From the NCBI RefSeq assembly GCF_022347725.1, contig NZ_JAKRGB010000022.1, positions 1 through 56,587 on the forward strand: a DNA stretch of 56,587 nt, in the 5' to 3' direction. Source of the DNA: Ruegeria sp. Ofav3-42. GTDB taxonomy: Bacteria; Pseudomonadota; Alphaproteobacteria; Rhodobacterales; Rhodobacteraceae. Positions 17,660-25,732 of the stretch are shown here, piece after piece (position 1 is the stretch's first letter; each line of letters opens with the position of its first letter). A program made the position numbers and the translations under genes. The notes below the pieces were generated by a model. That model worked only from the letters and a program-made list of their open reading frames with translations, did not search any database and was not told the DNA's origin.

Positions 17660-18832
17660 CTATGCAGACGCCAACCGTTCCATAGCGCTTATGAGAGGCA
17701 TTGCCCTGACCCCTCCCTGCCCCGGAACCTCCCTGTCGTCTGCATAGACAAGGATACGTTCTGAGACGTCCAGTTCTTCAGTCGCGATGTGAAACCCTCG
17801 CGTTATTTTCGCTGATGTCGTTCGCTTGATCTCAATGGCCCATAGGGCGCCACGAGGAAGCCTCAACATCAAATCCACCTCAGCCCCTGCAGAAGAACGA
17901 TAGAAGCTTGCTTCTGTTCCGCGTGGCGCCGCAGCGATCAGGTTTTCAATACAGAATCCTTCCCAACTGCCGCCGACAACCGGATGCCCCAGCAGGTCTT
18001 CCTGTGTTTCGATCCCAAGAAGCGCATGGGCTAGACCAGAATCGCGAATATAAACTTTGGGAGACTTGACCAGACGTTTCCCGGCATTGGAATGCCAGGG
18101 CGGTAGGCGACGCACCAGCATCAGGTCAACCAGCAAGTCAAGATAACGCGCAACGCTCTGGCCGGAGACACCCAGGTTTCCAGCGAGTTTTGCCGCGTTG
18201 AGTAACCCGCCTTGCTCATGGGCGAGCATTGTCCAGAACCGGCGCAATGTCTCCGCCGGAATGCGCAACCCGAAAGCCGGAACATCGCGTTCCAGATAGG
18301 TGCGGATGAAATCCTCACGCCATGCCAGGCTGGTTCGGTCGTTTTTCGCCAGGAAGCTGTCTGGAAACCCACCCCGCAACCAGAGTGCGGAGAGCGCATC
18401 CGCTCCGGTTTCCGACAAGGTGAAAGGCGTCAGCTCGTGGTAACTGACCCGTCCCGCCAGGGATTCTGCGCTTTGGTGCAGAAGCGTGTTCGAGGCCGAC
18501 CCGAGCAGCAGGAATTGCCCAGTTCGATGCCCTTGCTTTCGCCGTCGGTCAATTTGACCGCGTAAGGCCTTGAACAGGCCTGGCATAAGTTGAACCTCAT
18601 CGATCACCACCAGGCGTCCAACTTGTTCGTCGAGATAAAGGTCGGGCTCTTCGAGCACCTGGCGATCGGCAGATCTCTCCATATCAAGATAGACAGCGTC
18701 ACGGCTTTCAGCGATATCCTGTGCGAGTGTTGTCTTCCCAACTTGCCGCGGCCCAAGCAGGACTACGCCCGCCTGGTTCTCCAGAGAATCTTCAACTGAT
18801 TTTCTGTCACTGCGTTCGATCATAACTTGCAT
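17660..18832 (-). CDS. AAA ATPase with DUF4143 domain
   Basis: A 390-residue protein. The N-terminal AAA_14 domain has Walker A GPRQVGKTTLA (about residues 27-37) and Walker B LVVIDEVQLMPG (about 93-104), followed by a LLLGSASNTLL sensor. The C-terminal DUF4143 part includes ESWEGFC-type, PKVYIRDSGLAHALLGI and YRSSAGAEVDLML segments, the last resembling a restriction-like nuclease fold. These proteins are widespread on plasmids and islands, and their function is unknown. The gene is monocistronic downstream of repC and has a palindrome directly upstream of its ATG (18836-18850), suggesting autoregulation. It is probably an accessory or stability gene of the replicon. Confidence 0.85.
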   Translation of the reverse strand: MQVMIERSDRKSVEDSLENQAGVVLLGPRQVGKTTLAQDIAESRDAVYLDMERSADRQVLEEPDLYLDEQVGRLVVIDEVQLMPGLFKALRGQIDRRRKQGHRTGQFLLLGSASNTLLHQSAESLAGRVSYHELTPFTLSETGADALSALWLRGGFPDSFLAKNDRTSLAWREDFIRTYLERDVPAFGLRIPAETLRRFWTMLAHEQGGLLNAAKLAGNLGVSGQSVARYLDLLVDLMLVRRLPPWHSNAGKRLVKSPKVYIRDSGLAHALLGIETQEDLLGHPVVGGSWEGFCIENLIAAAPRGTEASFYRSSAGAEVDLMLRLPRGALWAIEIKRTTSAKITRGFHIATEELDVSERILVYADDREVPGQGGVRAMPLISAMERLASA

Positions 18833-18835
18833 TTA

Positions 18836-18850
18836 TTCCATTCAATGGAA
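18836..18850. promoter_or_regulatory. 15-bp palindrome at the ATPase start (candidate operator)
   Basis: TTCCATT-C-AATGGAA is a perfect 7-1-7 inverted repeat that ends 3 bp before the ATG of the DUF4143 ATPase, overlapping where a ribosome binding site should be. It would suit transcriptional or translational repression of that gene. Confidence 0.45.
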
Positions 18851-18986
18851 GATTTACAAGGATAAGCTTCGAGGGGAGTTTCTCTTTCAGCTTTCAAATC
18901 GGCGCAATCATCCATCGTCTGCATCCCTTGCCCAAACTAGTAATCCAATGGTGTGCAGCCCATTACTCGTGCCTTTTTGTGCCACA

Positions 18987-20030
18987 TCATGGATTGCTCG
19001 TTTTGCCGGCCAACATAGCTATGGGTGCGATGTCACCCCTGTCAATCTTGGCTGCCAGTGAAATCAGATATGCTTTGTGGGACCGTATCGTCTCCGCCCG
19101 TTGGGTAATGTATCCTAGGATCATGAAACGTAAGGCTGGGCCATGAGTGGTCTTCATAGCGTACCAGGTCTCGCCAAGTTGTAGTTGGCCTGCAATGGAG
19201 TCCATAATTCGATCACAATGCGCCTGATCTTTCGCAAAGCGTAGTTCCGAGCACAACCTGGGAAAACTGCGCTCCATTTGATCTGGGGAAACTTGAATCT
19301 GAGAAAGCTTTTCTTTCTTAACTTCCGGATTCAAAGAGTCCTCTTTGTGCCCCTCAAATTCAATGTCACTGTCCCTCAGATTTTCTGTATCTGCCTGTGC
19401 TATCTCAGAGATTTCCGCCAACAGTCCGCTAAGTACGTTTGCATCCGGTTTACGACGCAAAGCATTGCGTACGGTGAGCATCAAATCTGAGATCGCAGTG
19501 TCGTCTGCCAAGAGCTCCCTGAGGCGCGCCAGAGCTGCAGAAACCTTGTCGCGGAGAACAGTAAACTCGAGAACTTGATCAGCATGTCTCTGAGCTTCCT
19601 GGATGAACTCAGCATGCCTTTCAGACAACGGTAGTAAGGACAACCCAGTTGCGGTGACCACCCTACCCTGTCGATTCCGGCGTGCCCAACGTTTACCATT
19701 CGCGCTCATAACGCGTCGAATAAGCCCTAGCTCAACCAGCGCTGAGATGTGGCGCTCAACAGTTTGAACGCTGACATGAGTTCGTTTGGCGATCGCTGCG
19801 TTGGAAGCGAAGCAAATGTGGTGATCATCCTGGTCTACAGAAATCTGATCTCCGTTCATGAAGGAAATCATCGCCCTCAGGACATTGAGAGATGTAGATT
19901 TTAACCCAAGAGGCTCTCTGGCCTCTTCAACGGCCCGAAGAAGTCTCCATTTTTTTGGCGTACTAGACCCCTTCCCTGCCGGTTCCGACAAGGTTGCTCC
20001 GTTTGGAGCTAATGCAGTTAGTGTTTTCAT
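18987..20030 (-). CDS. repC: RepC replication initiator of the RepABC system
   Basis: A 347-residue replication initiator. The N-terminal half has the RepC pattern KWRLLRAVEEAREPLGLKS, LNVLRAMISFMNGDQI and a winged-helix segment (ASNAAIAKRTHVSVQTVERHI). The C-terminal part includes FPRLCSELRFAKDQAHCDRIM and a MILGYITQRAE-like region. RepC binds the origin, usually an AT-rich stretch within repC itself. It is the last gene of the repA-repB-repC operon, separated from repB by about 205 bp carrying the antisense RNA region and one parS-like palindrome. Order and spacing match RepABC plasmids of alphaproteobacteria. Confidence 0.92.
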   Translation of the reverse strand: MKTLTALAPNGATLSEPAGKGSSTPKKWRLLRAVEEAREPLGLKSTSLNVLRAMISFMNGDQISVDQDDHHICFASNAAIAKRTHVSVQTVERHISALVELGLIRRVMSANGKRWARRNRQGRVVTATGLSLLPLSERHAEFIQEAQRHADQVLEFTVLRDKVSAALARLRELLADDTAISDLMLTVRNALRRKPDANVLSGLLAEISEIAQADTENLRDSDIEFEGHKEDSLNPEVKKEKLSQIQVSPDQMERSFPRLCSELRFAKDQAHCDRIMDSIAGQLQLGETWYAMKTTHGPALRFMILGYITQRAETIRSHKAYLISLAAKIDRGDIAPIAMLAGKTSNP

Positions 20031-20089
20031 GAGATTTTGTCAGCAGACAAAGAAAACCTGTTCACCCAGAGGCGTTTTTTGTTGTCTCG

Positions 20090-20181
20090 TGATTCGCGGG
20101 CTGTTAGGGTTTAGGTGTCTAATCTATAACCACTAGTTGGTTGTTAGCCCTCGGAGCCTTAGGTTTCGGGGGTTTCTTTTT
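20090..20181 (+). ncRNA. Candidate RepABC counter-transcribed antisense RNA (incompatibility RNA)
   Basis: RepABC operons carry a small antisense RNA between repB and repC, transcribed against repC. Here the repB-repC gap contains, on the plus strand, structured sequence ending in a rho-independent terminator at 20148-20181, exactly where such an RNA would stop. Its promoter could not be identified, so the 5' boundary is approximate. Confidence 0.5.
20148..20181 (+). terminator. Rho-independent terminator of the antisense RNA
   Basis: CCCTCGGAGCC (20148-20158) pairs with GGTTTCGGGGG (20162-20172) over 11 positions, three of them G-U, with loop TTA. TTTCTTTTT follows. The direction is opposite to the rep operon. 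Confidence 0.65.
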
Positions 20182-20215
20182 GTCTTCCTCCTCTTTGCTC
20201 GTTGCCTCATGCAGA

Positions 20216-20231
20216 GTTAACAGTTGTTAAC
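20216..20231. promoter_or_regulatory. parS-like palindrome 1 (RepABC type)
   Basis: GTTAACAGTTGTTAAC lies 4 bp beyond the end of repB, in the repB-repC gap. It matches the 16-bp palindromic centromere form of RepABC plasmids bound by RepB, with one asymmetric central position. Confidence 0.8.
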
Positions 20232-20235
20232 TCGC

Positions 20236-21210
20236 TTACTCCTCGGCGATTTCTTTGAAACGCTCGTAGGATTCCTGAACAATTTGACCAAGGTTTTCCT
20301 CTAGCCAACGTGTATAAGCCCTATTGTCCCCTGCTCTTTTGATCGTCATGTTCACCGCAGAATTGCTGGTCTTGATGACAACGTCTGGTGCTGGTCGGAT
20401 TTCTGGTGCTTCTTTCCTGGGGGTCAAGCTACCGAGAAGCCTGTTCAACCGATCGTCCGAATTCGCTGCATTGAGCGTCTCCAAGAGCTTTTTGGCCTTG
20501 TCTGCTGTTATCGTCTTTTTTCGCAACGCATCGGCGAGCGCTGTCCATTTAGGGCGCCCGGATTTTGGTGCCGGGCCAATCATATCCCCGAGATCATCGG
20601 GAATATCGTTTGTGACCCGCTCTAATTGCGACAGCGTGTTCTTGGAAATTGCAAGCGCAGTTATCGCCTCCGATCGGTCATATCCCTGGTCAAGAATTTC
20701 ACGCGCGAACCGAGCTCTTTCATAGTAGCTGAGATCAACACGGGAGGAGTTCTCCAGGCCTTTTGCCTGAAGTGCTTCCTTGTCATCAAGCGCTCGTACT
20801 AACGCGCGGACAGGTTGCTCCAGATGCTGACAGGCCAGGATACGACGGCGCCCGTAAATGACCTCGAAGTGACCATCAACTTCCTCTGAAGGTCGCAGTA
20901 GGACCGGAACTTGCTGGCCGCCTGCATCCTTGATGCTTTCAGCCAGTTCAAGAACAGCTGAGTCGACGTTCGGCGCGCCTTCTGAGTTAACAGGTGTTAA
21001 CTCAACGCCAAGCCTGTCCTTCGGACCCCAGGGTAAAATGAGCGAGGTATCGATGTCCTGAATACCGCCGGCCCCAACACGGACCGACGCTATGGTGCCA
21101 CGAGGAAGCGCGGCGTTAGCACGTTCCGTCTTTGCAGGTGGAATTGGCGGATTTCCAGCTGCAGCTGCAATTGCGGCTGCCATGCTGGTTTTGTTTTGTT
21201 TAAGTGCCAT
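20236..21210 (-). CDS. repB: RepB, ParB-type partition protein of the RepABC system
   Basis: A 324-residue ParB-family protein. The ParB N-terminal domain includes LAESIKDAGGQQVPVLLRPS and the VIYGRRRILACQHL motif. The central helix-turn-helix region runs LSYYERARFAREILDQGY followed by AITALAISKNTLSQLERV. The C-terminal part (about 240-324) is the dimerisation region. RepB binds the GTTAAC palindromes and works with RepA for segregation. Its ATG lies 1 bp after the repA stop, so the two are co-translated. A parS-like palindrome (20986-21001) lies inside its own coding sequence. Confidence 0.92.
   Translation of the reverse strand: MALKQNKTSMAAAIAAAAGNPPIPPAKTERANAALPRGTIASVRVGAGGIQDIDTSLILPWGPKDRLGVELTPVNSEGAPNVDSAVLELAESIKDAGGQQVPVLLRPSEEVDGHFEVIYGRRRILACQHLEQPVRALVRALDDKEALQAKGLENSSRVDLSYYERARFAREILDQGYDRSEAITALAISKNTLSQLERVTNDIPDDLGDMIGPAPKSGRPKWTALADALRKKTITADKAKKLLETLNAANSDDRLNRLLGSLTPRKEAPEIRPAPDVVIKTSNSAVNMTIKRAGDNRAYTRWLEENLGQIVQESYERFKEIAEE
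20986..21001. promoter_or_regulatory. parS-like palindrome 2, inside repB
   Basis: GTTAACAGGTGTTAAC lies within the N-terminal part of the repB coding sequence. It shares both 6-bp arms with the other two sites and differs only at the centre. Confidence 0.75.
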
Positions 21211-21211
21211 T

Positions 21212-22414
21212 TCAGCGGCCCCACGCTGTTTGAATCATATTTGAAACTTCATGTCCGACAGCATCCATGCTTGAACGGGCGCGGTCATAGGTAGAACGCG
21301 TCATTTCCGAACGGACAACTTCGTACATCGTCATTTTCAGCATCGCGGCATCGGCAATTGCGGTGCTTCGTAGTGCTGTCGCACCAATTACACGATCCTG
21401 AAACAGCGCCCGCATCAGGCTTACAATTTGCTGAGACGGTGTATCTGAAGGATCGTCCCGGGTAATGAGGAATCGGAAGTTGTCGTGGACAATCGGAATC
21501 CCCGAGTTTTCAAACTCTTCCAGATACGCCGATGTCATTTCAAGAAATTGCTGCGTGGAAGCAACGTCCAACATGCTCGGGGTCAGCGGCACGATCACGG
21601 ACGTTGCTGCGAACAATCCGGCCAGCGTTAAGAAGCCTAGAGATGGTGGGCTATCGATAATGATGACATCGTAGTCTGCTTCAACTGACTCGATCGCGTT
21701 AGCAAGTCGATTATAGAACGGAACGCCCTTTCGGGCGTATACAGCAGTTTCTGTTTCAAACTCTGACAGGATCAATTGGGCGGGAGAGAGATCCAGACCG
21801 GGGAAGTAAGTGGCTCGAATGCAATCAGACATCGGCACTGGATCTTCGTAGCGCAAAGCGTCGTAGATTGAGTTGCCCTCAAACTCGATCTCGGGCTGAA
21901 TGCCACAAAATCCGGTCAAGCTGCCTTGTGGGTCAAGGTCGATCGCCAGAACACGGTACCCTTGAAGCGCAAGGTAGTGACACAGGTGAATCGCCGAGGT
22001 GGACTTTGCGCTGCCACCTTTGAAGTTCATAAGTTGAATAACTTGAAGCCGGTCGCCTTCGCGGCGGCCGGGCAGGTACTTGCCCGGCTTTCTGGAACTG
22101 CCTTCAAGGATTCGGCGCATCGCGTTGATCTCGGCTCCGGAGTAAAAACGCCGGCCGTTTTTGTTAACTTCCGGCTCTGGCAGAGAACCCTCGGCATGGC
22201 CTTTTCGAAGGAACTGTCCGGTTGTCCCAAACAGCTCGGCGACCTCTGTCGCGCTGACGAGGCGGAGCGTCTTTGACAACCCAGGAGAGTACGCCTGAGT
22301 TAAGTGAGTCGTCAGTGCAACTTGTAGACGATCGGAGATTTCACGTGTAACGTGAGACTGCGTCGCCCCAGCAATGGGTGTGGTCTGTAGCATAGTTGCA
22401 GTTTTCCTGCTCAT
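21212..22414 (-). CDS. repA: RepA, ParA-type partition ATPase of the RepABC system
   Basis: A 400-residue ParA-family ATPase with an N-terminal DNA-binding extension (LVSATEVAELFGTTGQFLRKG, a MerR-like helix-turn-helix). The deviant Walker A is LMNFKGGSAKSTSAIHL, Walker A' is VLAIDLDPQGSLT and Walker B is VIIIDSPPSLGFL. It drives segregation and represses the repABC promoter together with RepB. I use the ATG at 22414; an in-frame TTG at 22432 overlaps a GTTGCGCAAC palindrome that looks like an operator. A perfect parS-like palindrome lies about 110 bp upstream. RepA, not the separate parA at 25733, belongs to this operon. Confidence 0.92.
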   Translation of the reverse strand: MSRKTATMLQTTPIAGATQSHVTREISDRLQVALTTHLTQAYSPGLSKTLRLVSATEVAELFGTTGQFLRKGHAEGSLPEPEVNKNGRRFYSGAEINAMRRILEGSSRKPGKYLPGRREGDRLQVIQLMNFKGGSAKSTSAIHLCHYLALQGYRVLAIDLDPQGSLTGFCGIQPEIEFEGNSIYDALRYEDPVPMSDCIRATYFPGLDLSPAQLILSEFETETAVYARKGVPFYNRLANAIESVEADYDVIIIDSPPSLGFLTLAGLFAATSVIVPLTPSMLDVASTQQFLEMTSAYLEEFENSGIPIVHDNFRFLITRDDPSDTPSQQIVSLMRALFQDRVIGATALRSTAIADAAMLKMTMYEVVRSEMTRSTYDRARSSMDAVGHEVSNMIQTAWGR

Positions 22415-22423
22415 TTTTGTATG

Positions 22424-22433
22424 GTTGCGCAAC
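22424..22433. promoter_or_regulatory. GTTGCGCAAC palindrome upstream of repA (candidate operator)
   Basis: This perfect 10-bp palindrome lies 9 bp before the repA ATG and is flanked by TGTA and TACA (22418-22421 and 22439-22442). It is well placed for autoregulation of repABC by RepA/RepB. Confidence 0.45.
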
Positions 22434-22525
22434 TTTCGTACATTTAGGCACTCGCATTTCGTTTCATGTCAAGAGAAAAATCAATAACTTGTGGATCGCT
22501 ACGAGGCCTGCACAAGCGTTCTGAA

Positions 22526-22541
22526 GTTAACAGCTGTTAAC
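22526..22541. promoter_or_regulatory. parS-like palindrome 3, perfect, upstream of repA
   Basis: GTTAACAGCTGTTAAC is a perfect 16-bp palindrome about 110 bp upstream of repA and matches the known RepABC centromere consensus. With the sites at 20216 and 20986 it makes three copies across the module. Confidence 0.85.
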
Positions 22542-22958
22542 TCACACCAACAATTGGCGCTTCAGTAGTGCCTGATGGTTGCATGGGACTGGTATTAATT
22601 CGGTCTGAGAGCTCGCATTTTAGCAGTTGCCTGACCTCAGCCACTTTGTCTTTTTGGAACCGCGCGACGCCCTGTCTTAAATACTGCAATACACTCACTT
22701 CTTACTCAGGTTGCAGATGATTAAACCAATTGAGCGTTATGCCTCACGCCGCTTTCAGACTAAAGGGGTGGATTGTTTTGGCAAGTGTCGACAGATAAGT
22801 CGACGAGCTAAGGCAGTACGGGTTCGTATTAGTGTCAGGTTCTCTGTACCAGCAAATTGCTGTTGTAGTGGCTTCTTTTCCAATGCTGGTCTTCGGTGAA
22901 AATTACACTGGGAACCAACAAATGATGATGTTGCGAATGAATTGGGTCGATGTTGTTT
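22542..22958. other. Boundary between the two replication modules, no gene seen
   Basis: This 417-bp stretch lies between the RepABC upstream region and the end of the recombinase gene. It has only short frames without domains or ribosome binding sites. It marks a sharp change from the AT-richer repABC DNA to the GC-rich recombinase gene, so the fusion point of the two replicons probably lies here. Confidence 0.45.
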
Positions 22959-24014
22959 TCACCCCAACAGGTCTGCCGCCGGGTTTTCGGCGATATCGAC
23001 GTCGTCGTAGTATTTCTGCGCTTGCGCAAGAGAGCGGTGCAGCGACAGGCGCATGGCGGCCTGGATCGGGGCGCCATCGAGGGCGGCCTGGGTCAGAAAG
23101 CCCGAGCGCAGCCCGTGCGGCGAGGCGAAGCCTTCGGGCAGCCCGGCCAGTTTCAGGCGGTGTTTGACGATCTGGTAGATCGCGTCCGGGCTGAGGCGGC
23201 GTTTCAAAACCCGGTCGGCCTTGGAGATCGGCCGGAACAGCGAGCCATCGCGGATTTCCCCAACCTCGATCCAATGCACCAGCGCCTGCGCCGCGCGGCC
23301 CTTCAGCACCAGCCGGGGCGTCTCGCCCTTGCTCGTAGTCTTGGTCTCCAGCAGCGAGAGCCAGACCAGCCCCTCCTTTTCGAACTCTTTCAGGCTGACA
23401 TCTTCGCGCCCCAGCCCGGTGATCTCCGACCGCCTGCGTCCACCGCTGGCCCAACCCAGCATCAGCAGCGCCCGGTCGCGGCAATCCCGGCGCGATCCCC
23501 GGCAGGTGGCCAGCAGCTGTTCCAGCACATCGCGGGTGATCGGGTGTTGCGACTTTGGGGCCGGGGGGCGTGCGGCGGCGCGGCGGGCTTTCGACCGAGC
23601 CTGTTTGACTTGCGGTGTGCCAAACGGGTTGTTGAGGTTCTTCATCCGGTGGAAGGCCAGCCAGGAGGCGATGCGCCGGTCCAGCGTCGACGGGGCAGGG
23701 CAGGTGAGGCTGCAGCGCCGCCCTTGCGCGATCAGCATCTCCGCCGTCTGACGCGCGATGTCCTCCTCGGGCGCGTCGTCTAGATCGCGGGCGTGATCGA
23801 GAATGAAGGCCAGCGCAATGGCCTCGGATTCCGGCCAGTCCAGCGCCTTGCCAAACCGGGCCGTTTTCCACGCCGTGACATAGAGCAAATCCCTCTCATA
23901 AGCCCGCAGCGTGTTGGCGGGTGTGCCGCGGATATAGAGGTCGGTCAGCGCCTCCTGATCCGCCTGGGACAGGGCCGGGGAGGGGGCGGGAAGGTACGGG
24001 GCAGGGGACTTCAT
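22959..24014 (-). CDS. Tyrosine recombinase / plasmid resolvase-type integrase
   Basis: About 351 residues. An N-terminal SAM-like core-binding domain is seen (QADQEALTDLYIRGTPANTLRAYERDL). In the catalytic domain the first arginine is in LGWASGGRRRSEITGL, the HxxR box is SPHGLRSGFLTQ, a further His is in LSLHRSLAQAQ, and the nucleophile tyrosine is in KYYDDVDI. The catalytic set therefore appears complete. The gene is noticeably GC-rich. The start is ATG at 24014; a TTG at 24050 is possible but falls in the inverted repeat upstream. Such recombinases next to RPA-type repA genes probably resolve plasmid multimers. Alternatively it may have mediated integration of one replicon into the other. 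Confidence 0.88.
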   Translation of the reverse strand: MKSPAPYLPAPSPALSQADQEALTDLYIRGTPANTLRAYERDLLYVTAWKTARFGKALDWPESEAIALAFILDHARDLDDAPEEDIARQTAEMLIAQGRRCSLTCPAPSTLDRRIASWLAFHRMKNLNNPFGTPQVKQARSKARRAAARPPAPKSQHPITRDVLEQLLATCRGSRRDCRDRALLMLGWASGGRRRSEITGLGREDVSLKEFEKEGLVWLSLLETKTTSKGETPRLVLKGRAAQALVHWIEVGEIRDGSLFRPISKADRVLKRRLSPDAIYQIVKHRLKLAGLPEGFASPHGLRSGFLTQAALDGAPIQAAMRLSLHRSLAQAQKYYDDVDIAENPAADLLG

Positions 24015-24049
24015 AAGGGGTATTCTGCGCCGATTTCCCGGCAAAATCA

Positions 24050-24084
24050 ATTATACATGATAAGCGATACTTATCGGGTATAAT
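24050..24084. promoter_or_regulatory. Imperfect inverted repeat, candidate recombinase core site
   Basis: Arms TATACATGATAAG (24052-24064) and CTTATCGGGTATA (24070-24082) match at 11 of 13 positions around a 5-bp spacer, and two further outer bases on each side also pair. Size and spacing resemble the core site of tyrosine recombinases, and it lies directly upstream of the recombinase gene. TATAAT-like hexamers inside it mean it could also be an operator or promoter. Confidence 0.5.
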
Positions 24085-24290
24085 AGCGATTTTACCGATC
24101 CCGCATATAATGTGCAAAAACTGGTAATAATAAGAGCTCCAGGCCCAAATCGCTTGTAATCAATGCCAAAACCGAAATGCGCACGGACGGTCTCATCCCC
24201 GCATCAGGGGACTGTTTGTCCATCCGGTCACAAGCGCTTCGATCATGCGCGGGGTGAGCGAACCTGGTCTGGATGTTCCGGTGTGCACCC

Positions 24291-25310
24291 TCATCCTCCG
24301 GCCCGCTTGCGCACCCAGCCGAGGAAAGCCGCGTCCGGCTTTCTCAACCGCGGCGCCCCTGAACGCGCCCAGACGCCACGCCAATTCGCCTCAAGCGCAT
24401 AGACATCGGCCCCCGGCATCAAACGCCGTGCCTCTTCCAGTGTCTCCGGGGTCAGAACCGGAGGAGGGCGGTCCGGTTCGATCAGGCCGCTGCGCGGGGT
24501 GAACCGGATCAGATCCCCAGGCTCTTCCCGAATTTCGTAATCGGGCAAATGATCGGCTTCGATCATGTCACGCAACATCTTGCGGAACACCCGGCGCGGC
24601 GATGCGGAACCGGACTTCTTGAGCAGGGTCTCAACCGACACCGTCCAGCCGGGCTGACGCCCGCAGTGCTTGCGCGCCAGTTCATAGATGCGTCGCTCCA
24701 GCGGCTTACGCAGCCGGAAATAATCACGGGAAAGCGTGAGCACGCTCTTGGACAGCACCGCGCGGTAAAGCCAGTCGGACAGAGTCACCGCAACGCTGAT
24801 CATGCGTCCCCCGCGTGTCTTGCGCACAATCTCCCAGCTTTCGATCAGACCAAACCCGGTGGTGGTCTCTTCTTCGCCGGTGACGATATTGGTGGTAATC
24901 CGGGTGCCCGCAAGCCGTTCAAAGGCTTCGCGCAACCGCCGGTAGGCATCACCGCTGGTTTCCCGGTTGGTCGCCGCCAGCAGATCATGCGCCTTGAGCT
25001 GCAATGTGCGGCTGACCTGTCTGCCCGCATTGATTGCCGCCATCAGCTGGCTGATGCAAAAGATCAGGATGTCCTTGTCATGGATCGTCGCCAACCCTTT
25101 TACCGACGGCGTCACCGTGATCTGCACCCCGTTATGTTCATAATTCAGGATGCGGCGGTCCGGGCGGGTCGCCAGCGAAAACAGCGGATGCTCCATACTG
25201 GCAAGGTCGTCCTTTGGGATCGCATCAAAAACGTCGCAGACGAAAAAATCGCCCTGCTGTCTGCGGTCCGGAAGAAGCCCCCCCGACGTATCTGTAATTG
25301 ACCTGCCCAT
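24291..25310 (-). CDS. repA: Replication initiator protein A (RPA family), second replicon
   Basis: A 339-residue plasmid replication initiator of the RPA type common in Rhodobacterales (unrelated to the ParA-like RepA of RepABC). Key segments are QQGDFFVCDVFDAIPKDD, MEHPLFSLATRPDRR, GLATIHDKDILIFCISQL, then LKAHDLLAATNRETSGDAY and YRLR-like DNA-binding helices, and FRLRKPLERRIYELARKHCG with a winged-helix pattern. The start at ATG 25310 is supported by GGAAG at a good distance; the frame extends upstream without conserved sequence. An iteron array and a DnaA box lie just upstream, so this module should be able to replicate on its own. It is divergent from the parA gene across the origin. Confidence 0.9.
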   Translation of the reverse strand: MGRSITDTSGGLLPDRRQQGDFFVCDVFDAIPKDDLASMEHPLFSLATRPDRRILNYEHNGVQITVTPSVKGLATIHDKDILIFCISQLMAAINAGRQVSRTLQLKAHDLLAATNRETSGDAYRRLREAFERLAGTRITTNIVTGEEETTTGFGLIESWEIVRKTRGGRMISVAVTLSDWLYRAVLSKSVLTLSRDYFRLRKPLERRIYELARKHCGRQPGWTVSVETLLKKSGSASPRRVFRKMLRDMIEADHLPDYEIREEPGDLIRFTPRSGLIEPDRPPPVLTPETLEEARRLMPGADVYALEANWRGVWARSGAPRLRKPDAAFLGWVRKRAGG

Positions 25311-25375
25311 GTCCTTGTCTTCCTGTCGCCCTCTTTTTCGGGGCCTTGCTGACAACTTATACCTGACTCGTTTTT

Positions 25376-25490
25376 TCGTGGTTTCAGTGACACCCACCCT
25401 AGAGTTATCCACAGCCCTGCACAACGGGGGTTCAGAGTCACCCAAGCGGGGTTTCAGACTCGTTTCATCGTGGTTTCAGAGTCGGTCAGG
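25376..25490. promoter_or_regulatory. Putative iteron-type origin of the RPA replicon, with DnaA box
   Basis: GTTTCAGAGTC-like repeats occur around 25382, 25430, 25452 and 25474. The last three are spaced exactly 22 bp apart, like iterons. A perfect DnaA box (TTATCCACA) is at 25405-25413. An AT-rich tract of A/T runs follows (25505-25690). Position between the divergent repA and parA genes fits an origin. Confidence 0.75.
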
Positions 25491-25732
25491 TCCAGGAAAG
25501 CAGCAGCAACTCTTTTTAATAAAAGAAAAAATTTTAAATGGTGGCTTCCTATAACAATAAATAACACGAATCTAACAGATCAAAAAATCCGCAGGACTTC
25601 AGAAATTGCGCCATTTCCGCATCATGACCCCCTCATTTTGCTAAGAAAAATTGAATTTGTAATCATATTTATTCCATGTATCGCCTTTTTGGGTATCATG
25701 GGAAAAACACAGCACATCGAGCGGTTTTCATC

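Noticed and set aside
22903..23871. Long reading frames on both strands overlapping the tyrosine recombinase
   Set aside because: They arise from the high GC content. Only the frame with the complete recombinase catalytic set is supported.
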